Origin: Candidatus Thorarchaeota archaeon
GTDB taxonomy: Archaea > Asgardarchaeota > Thorarchaeia > Thorarchaeales > Thorarchaeaceae
Assembly (NCBI GenBank): GCA_029856425.1
Contig: JAHQWZ010000005.1
Location: 1 to 20,186, forward strand
Length of the DNA stretch: 20,186 nt
Reading direction: 5' to 3'
The position numbers and the translations under genes were made by a program. Below are positions 1 through 8,775 of the stretch, one piece after another. Numbering within the stretch: the stretch's first letter is position 1; each line of letters opens with the position of its first letter. The notes beneath the pieces were generated by a model that saw nothing but the letters and a program-made list of their open reading frames with translations, had not been told where the DNA came from and did no database searches.

Positions 1-3000
1 AGCTAAATCACTCCCCGCAACAGGCCCGTCATCGAATATCTCAAGGGAAACAGCAACCACACCCCCGCCGCCATTGGTGACAAATCCGGAAATTGTAATG
101 GCATCTCTCCTGGCGAATTGGGTTCCGGGTGGTGCATCCAAATTGAGAAAGACTTGATCCCATATTTCCACTGTCTCTGGAGCTGTCGATGCCTGTTGGA
201 AAGCCGCGTTTGGTCGAAGGAACCTGATGTAGTACTGACTGTTACCAACATCATGACCCCAGCCAATATCATGAGTGTACGCGAATGCACCACCAACATC
301 GGTTATGGTGATTATTGAAACTGTCCAGTCCCCTGTGTTATTGATCCATTGGACCGCAACTTGGTAGCCTACCATTGGTGTCCCATTGGTGAACTGTAGG
401 GTGCCCGAAATAGTTGCAGAATTATCACGGAAAACTGTGTATGTATCAATGGTAGCCGTTAGGTTCACTGTATACTGCAGGAAGTCTACAGGAATCGCTG
501 GTGTTGTATATCTAGCTACCCAGTTCAATGGAGAGAGGAATCTTGCCCTGATTTGGTGTGTGCCTTGAGTGACAGACTCTGGAATTGGCCAGTTGAATGA
601 GAAGGACCCATCTGACGCTGTCATAGTATTGCCAACTGGGTTCCCATCTACAAGAATATCCACAGAAACGCCCCCGATTGAATAGGGACCAACTACATAT
701 GTCAATGTTCCAGTGATGGGCATCGTCTGTAGAATGTAGTAGCTGGCAGCACCAGAGCTAAACCCAGAGATCACAGTCTGCCATTGCCAAAGAGTGAGAG
801 TTTCGTGAGATGACTCTCCGGGTTCCAGCATAAATGACCCATCATAATACACATAGACTTCTATTCCAGTTCTAATAGTGTCCATAGCCATTCTGGAATA
901 GTCAAGTACGGCCCACCCGCTTGCATTAGTTAGAATTGGTACGCTATCAAGGCGTCCCAGTGTTCCATTGAACCAGTAGAATCTGATAGCCGCCCCGCTT
1001 ATGTTGGTGCCATTGATGGTGAAATACAGGTGCGCTGATATAGTTAGTGTTTCATTCTGATAGATTGGATTTGATGACAAGAACATATCCAAGGTGACCT
1101 GGTATCGTTGAGCCGTCACTTGCATGGCACCTGTTATTGCATCATCATTGAGAGGACTTGTGCTATTGTAGAAACACAAGAAGTAGTAATCTCCCTCAGA
1201 ATCCGGCGGGACAGTGAAATAGTGGGTGTATGAGAAGTATCCCGTGCCATCGGTTGTATCGCTTCCAATGTAGCTCCAGGGTCCACCTGCGCTTCCAGAG
1301 AGATAGACATCCACGACTTCTCCTACAAGAGGCGGTGCTCCTCCCAAATATGTGAGCCAACCATCGATGACTACTCCTTGGTCAAGGTATACGAAGCCAG
1401 ACGCGAATGCGTTAAGCTCCAACTGGTACAGCTCAGCATTGGCACTCTGACTTCCTGAGTTTGCATTAGACCATAAGGGATCAGTACTAGTATATTCGCT
1501 CCAAATCATAATGCCGCCAAGAAGATCTGCCAGCGTGAAGTTGTATTGGAAGCTGAACCAACCAGACGCGTCTGTTACCTTTAACCAAGTACGTTCTCCG
1601 TTGCCATCTACGAAATGAATTACAACTGTGGCACCAGGAATTGGGTTTCCATTGTGGGGAAATGTGAGCTGACCTGAATAGTATAGCACCTCATCCAAAT
1701 GGTAGGTCCCATTGATTGCCATGGCCATGATGTCCGTCTGGTAGAGTTGTGTAATGATGTCAGGTACAAGATTGGTGAATGCCGGATCATAAGGACCACC
1801 ACCAGTATAGTCAACACTGATAGCTATCGTGCCAACTCCGTCGCTCAGTGATAGAAGGTAGGTCAGATTGTAGTAACCGGTTGAATTTGTAGTTCGAACG
1901 AATGACTGGAGGGTTCCATTGTCCCAGTATATTGTAACTTCTTCACCCGCGATGGGTGTACCGCCATAAAACAGCTGACCGAAAAGGTAGACTGTTTCAT
2001 TCACATAATAGACTCTCACGCCTCCAATAGTGTTGACTGTCAGTATTGTGGGCCGTGTCTGAACGTCAGGATATGCGTGTGGAGACTCCGCGCTTGCAAC
2101 ATTTATGTATGGCGACTCGAATGATGTATAGATGGTGACATTACCTAACTCATGCCCTGCAGGGATAACATAATAGAACAAGTATCCACCACTCGAGTTT
2201 GTCATCGTCCATCCAATCTCGTGCAAGCCATCGGTCTGGTTATTCCACCATATCGAGATGTTTGCATTTGAGAATGGCCAGGCAAGCTCTGGGAATGTCA
2301 CAATACCCTCGATAGCCACGGTATCCAAGATGTACAAAGTATCAGGAATGGGCTCGAGTGTGATCTGAACGTCCCACTTTTTGACCTCAACACTACGAAT
2401 TGGGGACTGTGAGTTGTCATAATACCCGTCAAGAGAGATGAAGTTCACCCAGAGATCAACAAAGCCCTCAAAACCAGCAGGTACAGTATACGTGAATTGG
2501 TACCAGCCACCTGCTTCGGTCACGTTTGATCCTAGCTGAACCGCAGATGTGCCATCGTCCCACCAGAAGTCGACTGTTCGCCCCACAAGACCGGTGCCAT
2601 TCACACCATCCAAAAGATGGCCGTAGATGGTGATGTTCTCTGCAATGTGAACAGCTCCAAGAATTGCAGTTGAGTACCACATGTCACTCAGGTCAGTCGG
2701 TCGCAGACGTATTTCCACTGAGATAGTGTCGTTCATGTCTGCAATGTCAGGCGATGGTGAGCTCCATGTCACGTTTGCATCAAACCAGCCTAGTGCATGA
2801 GCTAATGGTATTGGGAAGTCGTACTGGAAGAATCCTGTTGCATCTGTCACTCTACTGTCGAGATATGCGCCGTTGAAGTAGAATTCCGCAGTTTCGAAAG
2901 AGAGTATCGTGCCGTTGAAGAGCTGCAAAGTCCCCTCATAATGCAGAGTAGCCCCACGATAGGCAGGATTAGGGGTCACAACAAGGTTCGAGGTTGCGGC

Positions 3001-4923
3001 GCCATAGATAGTCACTGTAGAGTTGTAAAGAGAGCGTGCAGGGAAATAGATGGGATAGTATGGTGGATTCGGGTCGAACTCGCCACTATAACTAGACCAG
3101 AGCTCGTGAGCCCCTGGAGTCATGAGCCCCATTAGGGTTGCATTTGCAGGATCAATGTGCATGAGGTGCCTATAGCTCCCATTTGAAAGGATCAGAGCAG
3201 ACCCGAGAATCTGATCATCCCACATGATCTGCATCCAAGGATTGTTCAGCGTAGTACCATCAACACCAATGCCCTCTTCATCAGTCATGTTACCTCGAAT
3301 ATCTAAGGTATCATTCCAGTAGGCAATGTAGGTGTCCAATCCTTGCTTAATGTCGATGTCGATCTCTTCACTCAGAAAGAATCCACTCTCTGGTTCAGCA
3401 GCAGCGTACCTTGGGTTGGGCTGTGCTACAGCATAAATGGCGGTCCAGTTCGAAACTACGTAAGTGGGACCAGTATAGGTCGCAGTGATGTTGTGCATTC
3501 CGACTGAAGATCCACCCGGAAATGCGTAGTCGAGAGTAGCAAAGCCGCTAGGGTCTATCGAAGCGGAACCCATCACAATACTATCTGTCCTGTCAAAGAA
3601 ATCGATAGTTTCAGGTGTTGTTATTGGTACACCGTTGACAAAGATTGCAGCGTAAATCTGGAAAGGCGTTCCAATAAGCTCGTATGAGTCTGGAAACAGA
3701 CTGGATGTCATTAGTAACTCGATGTTCCCCTGCCCTGTGTTTGGAACGCCACCAGTGCCAGGTAGAGGCAGAGGAATAACTTGAATCCACTCGCCTCCAT
3801 TAGGATGCCCTGACATGGGAATGAAGACCTCTGCCCAGAACAGCATATGTCGGACTTGGATTTCGCGAAAGCCACCCATTGCATCACCTACAGCATAACC
3901 AAGTGTTGGTCGAGCAGGAACGCCAAGATGTCGCATAAAGACGCAGTAAGCGGTCACGAAATCCGATGGTAGTCCACCGCCTCGTTCCAAGAACCAGTCA
4001 GTGACTTCTTGACCACCTGGACGGTCAGTGTAGTCAAGCATGAGCGAAAAGTTGTTTCGGAAGAACTGCTCTACTTGAACTGCGGTTTCATAGGCATTAC
4101 CGGCGCCGCTGAATTGCGATGCATTCCCAATCACGTTGGCGCTCAGAGTGACCCCTACAGGAGAATACATATTCCAGATAGTTGGAGGAGCTTGGTCACC
4201 ATCAAGGGCACTGCTTTGAACCGCGATGAGGTCTTGATTGTCGTACGTGACCTCATAGCTGAGAAGAATGTCCTCTCCACTGCCTATAAAGAACGGTTCC
4301 AGGAGCGCTGTGCCATATTCATCAGTGAATATCTCATAGCCTGTTAATGGGCTTGAACTGTGAGTCTGATAAACACCGAACTGGTCGATATAGCCAGTTT
4401 CAAATGACCCTCGAATGATCTTCATGTTTGGAAACAGAGTGGGAATCTCTAGGGGCTCAGTAGCAGGCCCAGTCGTGATATTGAGATAGACTCGGTATAT
4501 TTCATTGGTGGCTTCCCATGAATCGATATTCCCATCGCCCACCAACCACTGCGTGGTGTCTGTCTTAGCCCAACTAGAACCATCGTATTCATCATACGCT
4601 GTGCTACGCCATAATTGAGGTGGGTCCTCCGGCGCCACGTAGAACAATACGTTGTCTAGCTGATCAAGAATGTCGTCAGGGAACGTTTGGTTGAGGGGAG
4701 CGAGCGTATAGTTCCACCAGTCCGTCCGACCACCAGCCCAAGGTATGTCATAGCCAAAGACCGGTGCCTCGTCATACTCTATGTGCGGATCATAGTCACG
4801 AACTAATCCTAAGCTGACCAGGGCAAAGGACCAACCGGCCCAAACTAGCATAGCCACTAGAATAAGAGAGCTGATTACGGTCATTGCTCCCATTCTGCGC
4901 TGGTCTGTGGTTGTGGCGGCCAA
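1..4923 (-). CDS. Giant membrane-anchored pseudo-transglutaminase with Ig-like repeats (C-terminus beyond window)
   Basis: The frame is open without any stop from the left window edge to an upstream TAA near 4963, giving 1,641 codons; the C-terminus is missing. I chose the TTG at 4923 because GAGGT lies 8 bases upstream; the first ATG is at 4893 and has no ribosome site. A short basic N-terminus (DQRR) precedes a hydrophobic segment at about residues 14-41, so this is a signal anchor with the rest outside. Residues 42-300 resemble the extracellular region of TgpA-like transglutaminases (WRSTAYDEYDGSSW). Residues about 309-384 align with the transglutaminase core (RHLGVPAR, FWAEVFIP, EWIQVIP), but Pro319, Leu361 and Ile383 occupy the catalytic Cys, His and Asp positions. 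From about 394 onwards there are roughly eleven full beta-sandwich repeats and one partial repeat of about 100 residues, each with patterns such as 'G..V.IYWDNGT...TTNSTGYY'. N-x-S/T sequons are abundant. I infer a cell-surface adhesion or scaffolding role, not a catalytic one. Confidence 0.9.
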   Translation of the reverse strand, partial: MAATTTDQRRMGAMTVISSLILVAMLVWAGWSFALVSLGLVRDYDPHIEYDEAPVFGYDIPWAGGRTDWWNYTLAPLNQTFPDDILDQLDNVLFYVAPEDPPQLWRSTAYDEYDGSSWAKTDTTQWLVGDGNIDSWEATNEIYRVYLNITTGPATEPLEIPTLFPNMKIIRGSFETGYIDQFGVYQTHSSSPLTGYEIFTDEYGTALLEPFFIGSGEDILLSYEVTYDNQDLIAVQSSALDGDQAPPTIWNMYSPVGVTLSANVIGNASQFSGAGNAYETAVQVEQFFRNNFSLMLDYTDRPGGQEVTDWFLERGGGLPSDFVTAYCVFMRHLGVPARPTLGYAVGDAMGGFREIQVRHMLFWAEVFIPMSGHPNGGEWIQVIPLPLPGTGGVPNTGQGNIELLMTSSLFPDSYELIGTPFQIYAAIFVNGVPITTPETIDFFDRTDSIVMGSASIDPSGFATLDYAFPGGSSVGMHNITATYTGPTYVVSNWTAIYAVAQPNPRYAAAEPESGFFLSEEIDIDIKQGLDTYIAYWNDTLDIRGNMTDEEGIGVDGTTLNNPWMQIMWDDQILGSALILSNGSYRHLMHIDPANATLMGLMTPGAHELWSSYSGEFDPNPPYYPIYFPARSLYNSTVTIYGAATSNLVVTPNPAYRGATLHYEGTLQLFNGTILSFETAEFYFNGAYLDSRVTDATGFFQYDFPIPLAHALGWFDANVTWSSPSPDIADMNDTISVEIRLRPTDLSDMWYSTAILGAVHIAENITIYGHLLDGVNGTGLVGRTVDFWWDDGTSAVQLGSNVTEAGGWYQFTYTVPAGFEGFVDLWVNFISLDGYYDNSQSPIRSVEVKKWDVQITLEPIPDTLYILDTVAIEGIVTFPELAWPFSNANISIWWNNQTDGLHEIGWTMTNSSGGYLFYYVIPAGHELGNVTIYTSFESPYINVASAESPHAYPDVQTRPTILTVNTIGGVRVYYVNETVYLFGQLFYGGTPIAGEEVTIYWDNGTLQSFVRTTNSTGYYNLTYLLSLSDGVGTIAISVDYTGGGPYDPAFTNLVPDIITQLYQTDIMAMAINGTYHLDEVLYYSGQLTFPHNGNPIPGATVVIHFVDGNGERTWLKVTDASGWFSFQYNFTLADLLGGIMIWSEYTSTDPLWSNANSGSQSANAELYQLELNAFASGFVYLDQGVVIDGWLTYLGGAPPLVGEVVDVYLSGSAGGPWSYIGSDTTDGTGYFSYTHYFTVPPDSEGDYYFLCFYNSTSPLNDDAITGAMQVTAQRYQVTLDMFLSSNPIYQNETLTISAHLYFTINGTNISGAAIRFYWFNGTLGRLDSVPILTNASGWAVLDYSRMAMDTIRTGIEVYVYYDGSFMLEPGESSHETLTLWQWQTVISGFSSGAASYYILQTMPITGTLTYVVGPYSIGGVSVDILVDGNPVGNTMTASDGSFSFNWPIPESVTQGTHQIRARFLSPLNWVARYTTPAIPVDFLQYTVNLTATIDTYTVFRDNSATISGTLQFTNGTPMVGYQVAVQWINNTGDWTVSIITITDVGGAFAYTHDIGWGHDVGNSQYYIRFLRPNAAFQQASTAPETVEIWDQVFLNLDAPPGTQFARRDAITISGFVTNGGGGVVAVSLEIFDDGPVAGSDLA

Positions 4924-4931
4924 ATGATTAT

Positions 4932-4936
4932 ACCTC
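4932..4936 (-). promoter_or_regulatory. Ribosome binding site choosing a TTG start
   Basis: On the minus strand GAGGT is followed by 8 bases and then TTG at 4923. It is the only Shine-Dalgarno-like match near the possible starts of the giant surface protein: ATG 4893 and TTG 4953 have none. The TTG start adds ten polar/basic residues before the membrane anchor. Confidence 0.5.
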
Positions 4937-5116
4937 TTCTTTATGAGCTGCAACTCGTATTAGGTGGCAAGCTGTGTACTACCCCAAACCGTCCGGTTCA
5001 AGCAATTAAAGGGTTTCTCGGGCCTTATGGCTCTCCTATAAATCGAAAGGCATCCAAACACCAATATGTAGCTCGAAGCAGCAATTACGCACCTCAAAAT
5101 TCAGGACCTATGCCAG

Positions 5117-5707
5117 ATGTCATACTACGAGAGAATTGACTCGTTTGTCAAGCAAGAAATGACCCGATCAGATGCAGGCGCACACGCATATGACCATGTG
5201 AAGAGAGTGTTTTCCCTCGCTATGAGAATAGGCACAACATTGGGAGCAGATCTGAGAGTCCTTGGAGCAGCAGCTCTCCTGCATGATGTTGGGCGTGCAA
5301 ACGAGGAAGAAACAGGAATGTCTCATTCAATCGTTTCAGGTGATATGAGTGTCGAGATTCTGGAAGAAGTGGGATTTAGTCAGGATGAGATTCAGAGTGT
5401 CAGAGATGCCATCAGGACGCATAGATTCAGTGAAGGGCTTACACCCACATCTCTTGAGGGCGAGATTCTCAGCGATGCTGACAAGCTAGATGCACTGGGT
5501 GCCATTGGAGTGGTCCGGGCTATTGCGCAGGCGGCGACAACGGGTGTTGGTGCAGAGGTGTTTCTCAGACATGCAGATGAGAAACTGCTGAAGCTGCATC
5601 AGATGATGTACACTGAGGAGGGAAAGAAGATGGCAAAGGACCGCCATTCGGTTCTCAGTGCATTTGTCACAGAACTGCGAAAAGAGCTTGGCGATATTGA
5701 ATCATAG
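5117..5707 (+). CDS. HD-domain metal-dependent phosphohydrolase
   Basis: This 196-residue protein shows the HD-superfamily metal site in order: His27 (AYDHVKRV), the His56-Asp57 doublet (LLHDVGR), His70, His102 (IRTHRFS) and the distal Asp122 in SDADKLDALGA. The 'DADKLDALG' signature is typical of the YedJ/PF01966-like HD hydrolases that act on nucleotides or phosphate esters; the substrate cannot be read from sequence. There is no signal peptide, so it is cytoplasmic. It converges on the CYTH gene, and the two stop codons overlap by six bases. Its divergent neighbour is the giant surface protein, with a TATA-like CTATAAAT at about 5036-5043. The start is the first ATG in frame; no strong ribosome site is visible. 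Confidence 0.88.
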   Translation: MSYYERIDSFVKQEMTRSDAGAHAYDHVKRVFSLAMRIGTTLGADLRVLGAAALLHDVGRANEEETGMSHSIVSGDMSVEILEEVGFSQDEIQSVRDAIRTHRFSEGLTPTSLEGEILSDADKLDALGAIGVVRAIAQAATTGVGAEVFLRHADEKLLKLHQMMYTEEGKKMAKDRHSVLSAFVTELRKELGDIES

Positions 5708-6292
5708 AGGGTTCTTTCCTAGATACATTTCGAGATATGAATCACGAATTGACTCCTCTGGATTTAGACCGAGTTCTCTGACCACTTCAAAGATATCTTC
5801 TCTTGCTGGAATAATCTGATTCTCACCATCCACAACACGCTCAAGCTCTAGAAACAGACCAACATCGATTACATCATCAATACTCACAGTGATATCACGT
5901 ATCACGTAGAAAGAACGTATCTTAGTAACCTCTGCAATAGCTTTGAAACCCAATTGAGTGAGAATTATCCCAGCCTCCCTAGAATCATCGAGACCCACTG
6001 ATAGCTCAATCCTTGTCTTGGAGAGCGGATCGACCTTTGGACCCTTGTACGTCAGCTCATTGAGAGGTCTGTCATCCATTATGACTTGATGATGATCTGG
6101 ATGATGTTGTCTGGTCCTGATTCTAATAGCCTCATCTGTATCAGGGAAAGACCTGCAGGGATGGTCATAGTATGCATCGATTTGAGTTTCAGTATTGAGT
6201 TTTCGCGCACCGATTTCAAGCAGATTTACTCTGAGTTGCTCTGCTTCCTCAATAGGTATCTTGACTTCGACCTCGAATCTACTCTCACTCAT
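5702..6292 (-). CDS. cyaB: CYTH-domain protein, class IV adenylate cyclase (CyaB)/triphosphatase type
   Basis: The 196-residue protein is a single CYTH triphosphate-tunnel domain. It has the diagnostic ExExK at residues 7-11 (EVEVK), the paired basic residues Arg57/Arg59 (AIRIRTR), Lys83/Lys86 (TYKGPK), Arg94/Glu96 (TRIELS), Lys124/Arg126, the acidic Asp139-Asp140, and Glu149/Glu151 near the end (GLFLELE). These residues bind a triphosphate and metal inside an eight-stranded barrel. Archaeal members are usually labelled CyaB-like adenylate cyclases or thiamine/inorganic triphosphatases; sequence alone does not decide which. Upstream AAGGAACTGA about 7 bases before the ATG may be the ribosome site. 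The tail-to-tail neighbour is an HD phosphohydrolase, so a shared nucleotide-phosphate theme is possible but unproven. The gene symbol is by family only. Confidence 0.85.
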   Translation of the reverse strand: MSESRFEVEVKIPIEEAEQLRVNLLEIGARKLNTETQIDAYYDHPCRSFPDTDEAIRIRTRQHHPDHHQVIMDDRPLNELTYKGPKVDPLSKTRIELSVGLDDSREAGIILTQLGFKAIAEVTKIRSFYVIRDITVSIDDVIDVGLFLELERVVDGENQIIPAREDIFEVVRELGLNPEESIRDSYLEMYLGKNPL

Positions 6293-6433
6293 AATAGCTC
6301 AGTTCCTTGCTAATGCAACATCATATCTCCGAGTTAGGTGTTTCTCCTGCCCAGTCACAAATCTTCGAGGTGCCACAACTCACATAACGGGTAAGAGATT
6401 CCACTTGAATGGGTAGCCACTGTGTCAAGGGTC

Positions 6434-7672
6434 ATGAAATACAAGTGTGCAAAATGTGGTAAGGAATACCACGATGATAATGCCCCAGCCAACGATGGAT
6501 GCGGTGGCAGAATTGATATCACCTTCGACCTTGAGGCTGCCAAGGATTCGTTCTCGAAATCACAGCTGGAACGCACAAGGGGAGGCCTTTGGAAGTATTT
6601 CGAATTAATGCCCCTTAGAAGACAGAAGAGCATAGTGACGTTAGGTGAAGGGGATACACCACTTATACAGAGCAAACGGCTCAGCCTAGAGATGGGACTA
6701 CAGAGTCTATACCTCAAGCTGGAAACAGTATGCCCCTCAGGATCTTTCAAGGACAGGCCAATCTGCGTCGGTGTGAGTCGTGCATCTGAGGATGGTGCTC
6801 AGACTGTTTCAGCAGCATCTTCTGGCAACGCTGCTGCCGCAATGTCAACCTATGCCGCAAGAGCAGGGCTCAGAGCTGTTGTATTCGTTCCTGAGGATGC
6901 ACCTGCAGGAAAGCTCATTCATCTAAGGACCCTTGGCGCACGCGTTTTCCGCGTTCACAAGGTGGAGGAAGGTGTCGATCCAACAACCACATTACTCAAG
7001 GCTGCTTGCAGTGAGCTGGGTTGGACACCTACGCCCTCATTTGGTCCTTTCAACTGCTTCCAGTTTGAGGGTACCAAATCCCTTGGATATGAGATTGCTG
7101 AGCAGCTATCATGGAGTCCGCCAGATTGGATTCTCTTCCCCACAGGGAGCGGTGGTTTGATGGCTGGCACAATGAAAGGGCTCTGGGAATTTCAACAGAT
7201 GGGGCTAATTGACATGCTCCCTAGACCCGTTGTGGTGCAGCCAGAGGGATGTGCTCCTATTGTCAGGGCATTCAAGGAAGACCAAGATCCCTTAGAGATT
7301 AGGCCCTGGGACTCAAATGAGACCATAGCAGGAGGACTGGCTGATCCGTTCCCATGGGATGGTGATGCTGCTCTGAAATACCTCCATCTAGCAGATGGCA
7401 AAGCAGTGGCAGTCGAGGATGCACTCATTGAGAAGTATCTTGTACTCCTAGGGAAGCTTGAAGGTGTATTCGCTGAACCGAGTGGAGTCGCTGCTTTGGC
7501 GGGGCTGGAAGTTCTAGTAGAACAAGGCGTTATCGACAGATCAGACTCGGTCGTGGTGCCGATTACAGGATCAGGTTTCAAGGATCTCGAAACTTCTGAC
7601 AGATTGACGCCGCCCGTTTCACTTATCGGTCCTAAAGTTGATGAACTGAAGAGAGCACTGGAAGAAGCGTGA
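6434..7672 (+). CDS. thrC: Threonine synthase (PLP-dependent)
   Basis: Likely converts O-phosphohomoserine to threonine with pyridoxal phosphate. The PLP lysine is Lys106 in CPSGSFKDR, and the phosphate-binding loop is SSGNAAAA. GSGG and the late ITGSG segments complete the fold type II enzyme; about 412 residues is normal for archaeal ThrC. An N-terminal zinc-ribbon relic is present (CAKCG and CGG), but the fourth cysteine position is Asn20, so only three cysteines remain. An upstream GTG at 6422 would add four residues. I prefer ATG 6434, preceded by AAGGG, because the protein then begins right before the zinc ribbon. It is co-directional with the RNA methyltransferase gene four bases downstream, so the two are probably co-transcribed. 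Other fold type II enzymes, such as cysteate synthase, are the main alternative. Confidence 0.87.
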   Translation: MKYKCAKCGKEYHDDNAPANDGCGGRIDITFDLEAAKDSFSKSQLERTRGGLWKYFELMPLRRQKSIVTLGEGDTPLIQSKRLSLEMGLQSLYLKLETVCPSGSFKDRPICVGVSRASEDGAQTVSAASSGNAAAAMSTYAARAGLRAVVFVPEDAPAGKLIHLRTLGARVFRVHKVEEGVDPTTTLLKAACSELGWTPTPSFGPFNCFQFEGTKSLGYEIAEQLSWSPPDWILFPTGSGGLMAGTMKGLWEFQQMGLIDMLPRPVVVQPEGCAPIVRAFKEDQDPLEIRPWDSNETIAGGLADPFPWDGDAALKYLHLADGKAVAVEDALIEKYLVLLGKLEGVFAEPSGVAALAGLEVLVEQGVIDRSDSVVVPITGSGFKDLETSDRLTPPVSLIGPKVDELKRALEEA

Positions 7673-7676
7673 TGCA

Positions 7677-8642
7677 ATGGCCAATAGACAACTTCGCCAG
7701 AAGGCTAAGGAGCTGGCAAAGGCAACCGGCTACTTGCCATACATGATTGAGCGCTACTTGGCGTTGTGGGGCGAAAAGGAAACAATCCAGTTCATTGAGG
7801 CTTGCGAGGAACAGATCACAACCTCAGTTAGGGTTAACTCACTCAAGATTGATGCCGAGGCTCTCCGAACTAGGCTACACATCAAACAGGTCACGTTAAA
7901 GCCCGTGGAATGGCTAGACGAGGGCTTCTGGGCAGAGTTCGAGGGTTCCCCTGGGTCTCTCTTCGAACATATGCTCGGATATTACTACGTCCAAGGAGTT
8001 CCATCCATGACTGTGACCAAAGTCCTAGACCCACATCCTGGTGAAACAGTCATAGATGTAGCAGCTGCACCTGGTGGCAAAACAACACATATTGCACAGC
8101 TCATGGAAAACACAGGAACTGTAATTGCCATTGACGAAGATCGCCAGCGAATCAAGAGTCTAGAGAGTAATATTCAACGTTGCGGGGTGAGTAACGCCAT
8201 AATCCTTAGAGGCGATGCCAAGAAGCTTGACAGATTGGGACATACACCAGATAGAATCTTGCTTGATTCGCCTTGTTCGGGGGAGGGATTGATTCCTCTG
8301 GATCCTTCAAGAAAGACAAGCACATCTATGGCTGACATTCGATTCTGTGCAACAAGAGAGGACCAACTCCTAGAGGCTGCAGTGAACGCCTTGCCGTCAG
8401 GTGGGACTATGGTCTATTCAACTTGTTCCATTGCTCCTGAAGAGAATGAGTACATAGTCGACGAGATTCTTCATAGGCATCCAGACATGAGGATTGTCGC
8501 AATACCGCTCGAGTTTGGTTCTCCGGGATACTCTCAACCATATGGAGTGGAATTGAACGAGTCTATGACACTGACACGGAGATTCTTGCCCCATCTGCAT
8601 GGAACAGAGGGCTTTTTCATCTGCAAACTCGAAAAAGAATAA
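7677..8642 (+). CDS. NOL1/NOP2/Sun-family RNA cytosine-5 methyltransferase
   Basis: This is an S-adenosylmethionine-dependent m5C methyltransferase of 321 residues. The N-terminal 110 residues match the Sun/RsmB N1-type helical region (TTSVRVNSLK), followed by the Rossmann domain. Motif I is DVAAAPGGKT (residues 127-136). Motif IV is DSPCSGEG with Cys200, and motif VI is STCSIAPEENE with Cys250, the nucleophile that attacks C6 of cytosine; Cys200 helps to release the product. The substrate could be tRNA (Trm4/NSUN6-like) or rRNA; no PUA domain is fused, and the size fits archaeal tRNA enzymes. It starts four bases after the thrC stop. The sequence after its stop is T-rich and may end the transcript. 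Confidence 0.93.
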   Translation: MANRQLRQKAKELAKATGYLPYMIERYLALWGEKETIQFIEACEEQITTSVRVNSLKIDAEALRTRLHIKQVTLKPVEWLDEGFWAEFEGSPGSLFEHMLGYYYVQGVPSMTVTKVLDPHPGETVIDVAAAPGGKTTHIAQLMENTGTVIAIDEDRQRIKSLESNIQRCGVSNAIILRGDAKKLDRLGHTPDRILLDSPCSGEGLIPLDPSRKTSTSMADIRFCATREDQLLEAAVNALPSGGTMVYSTCSIAPEENEYIVDEILHRHPDMRIVAIPLEFGSPGYSQPYGVELNESMTLTRRFLPHLHGTEGFFICKLEKE

Positions 8643-8675
8643 AGTCTTCTACTTTGCTAGTAAAAGGAGTCTTCA

Positions 8676-8687
8676 CTTTTTTATTTG
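8676..8687 (+). terminator. T-rich tract: terminator of the methyltransferase operon or TATA-like element
   Basis: A run CTTTTTTATTTG lies 34 bases after the methyltransferase stop and about 90 bases before the Nip7-like gene. Archaeal termination needs only oligo-T, so this fits a terminator. A weak TATA box for the next gene is equally possible. Confidence 0.35.
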
Positions 8688-8775
8688 GCACAGACAACTC
8701 TCTATGCTTGTCAACTGATATCCGACACTTCCATAAGGAGAGAGAGACGAATTGCCTCAAGAAATGTGATAGAGA

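Noticed and set aside
1..4893. Short open frames inside the giant gene on both strands, for example 118-318, 386-568, 2468-2680 and 4009-4347
   Set aside because: They are shadows of the long minus-strand frame, whose translation gives coherent domain repeats.
4924..5139. A 71-codon plus-strand frame before the HD gene
   Set aside because: It overlaps the ribosome site of the divergent giant gene and the HD start, and its product shows no family resemblance; it is most likely intergenic sequence with promoters.
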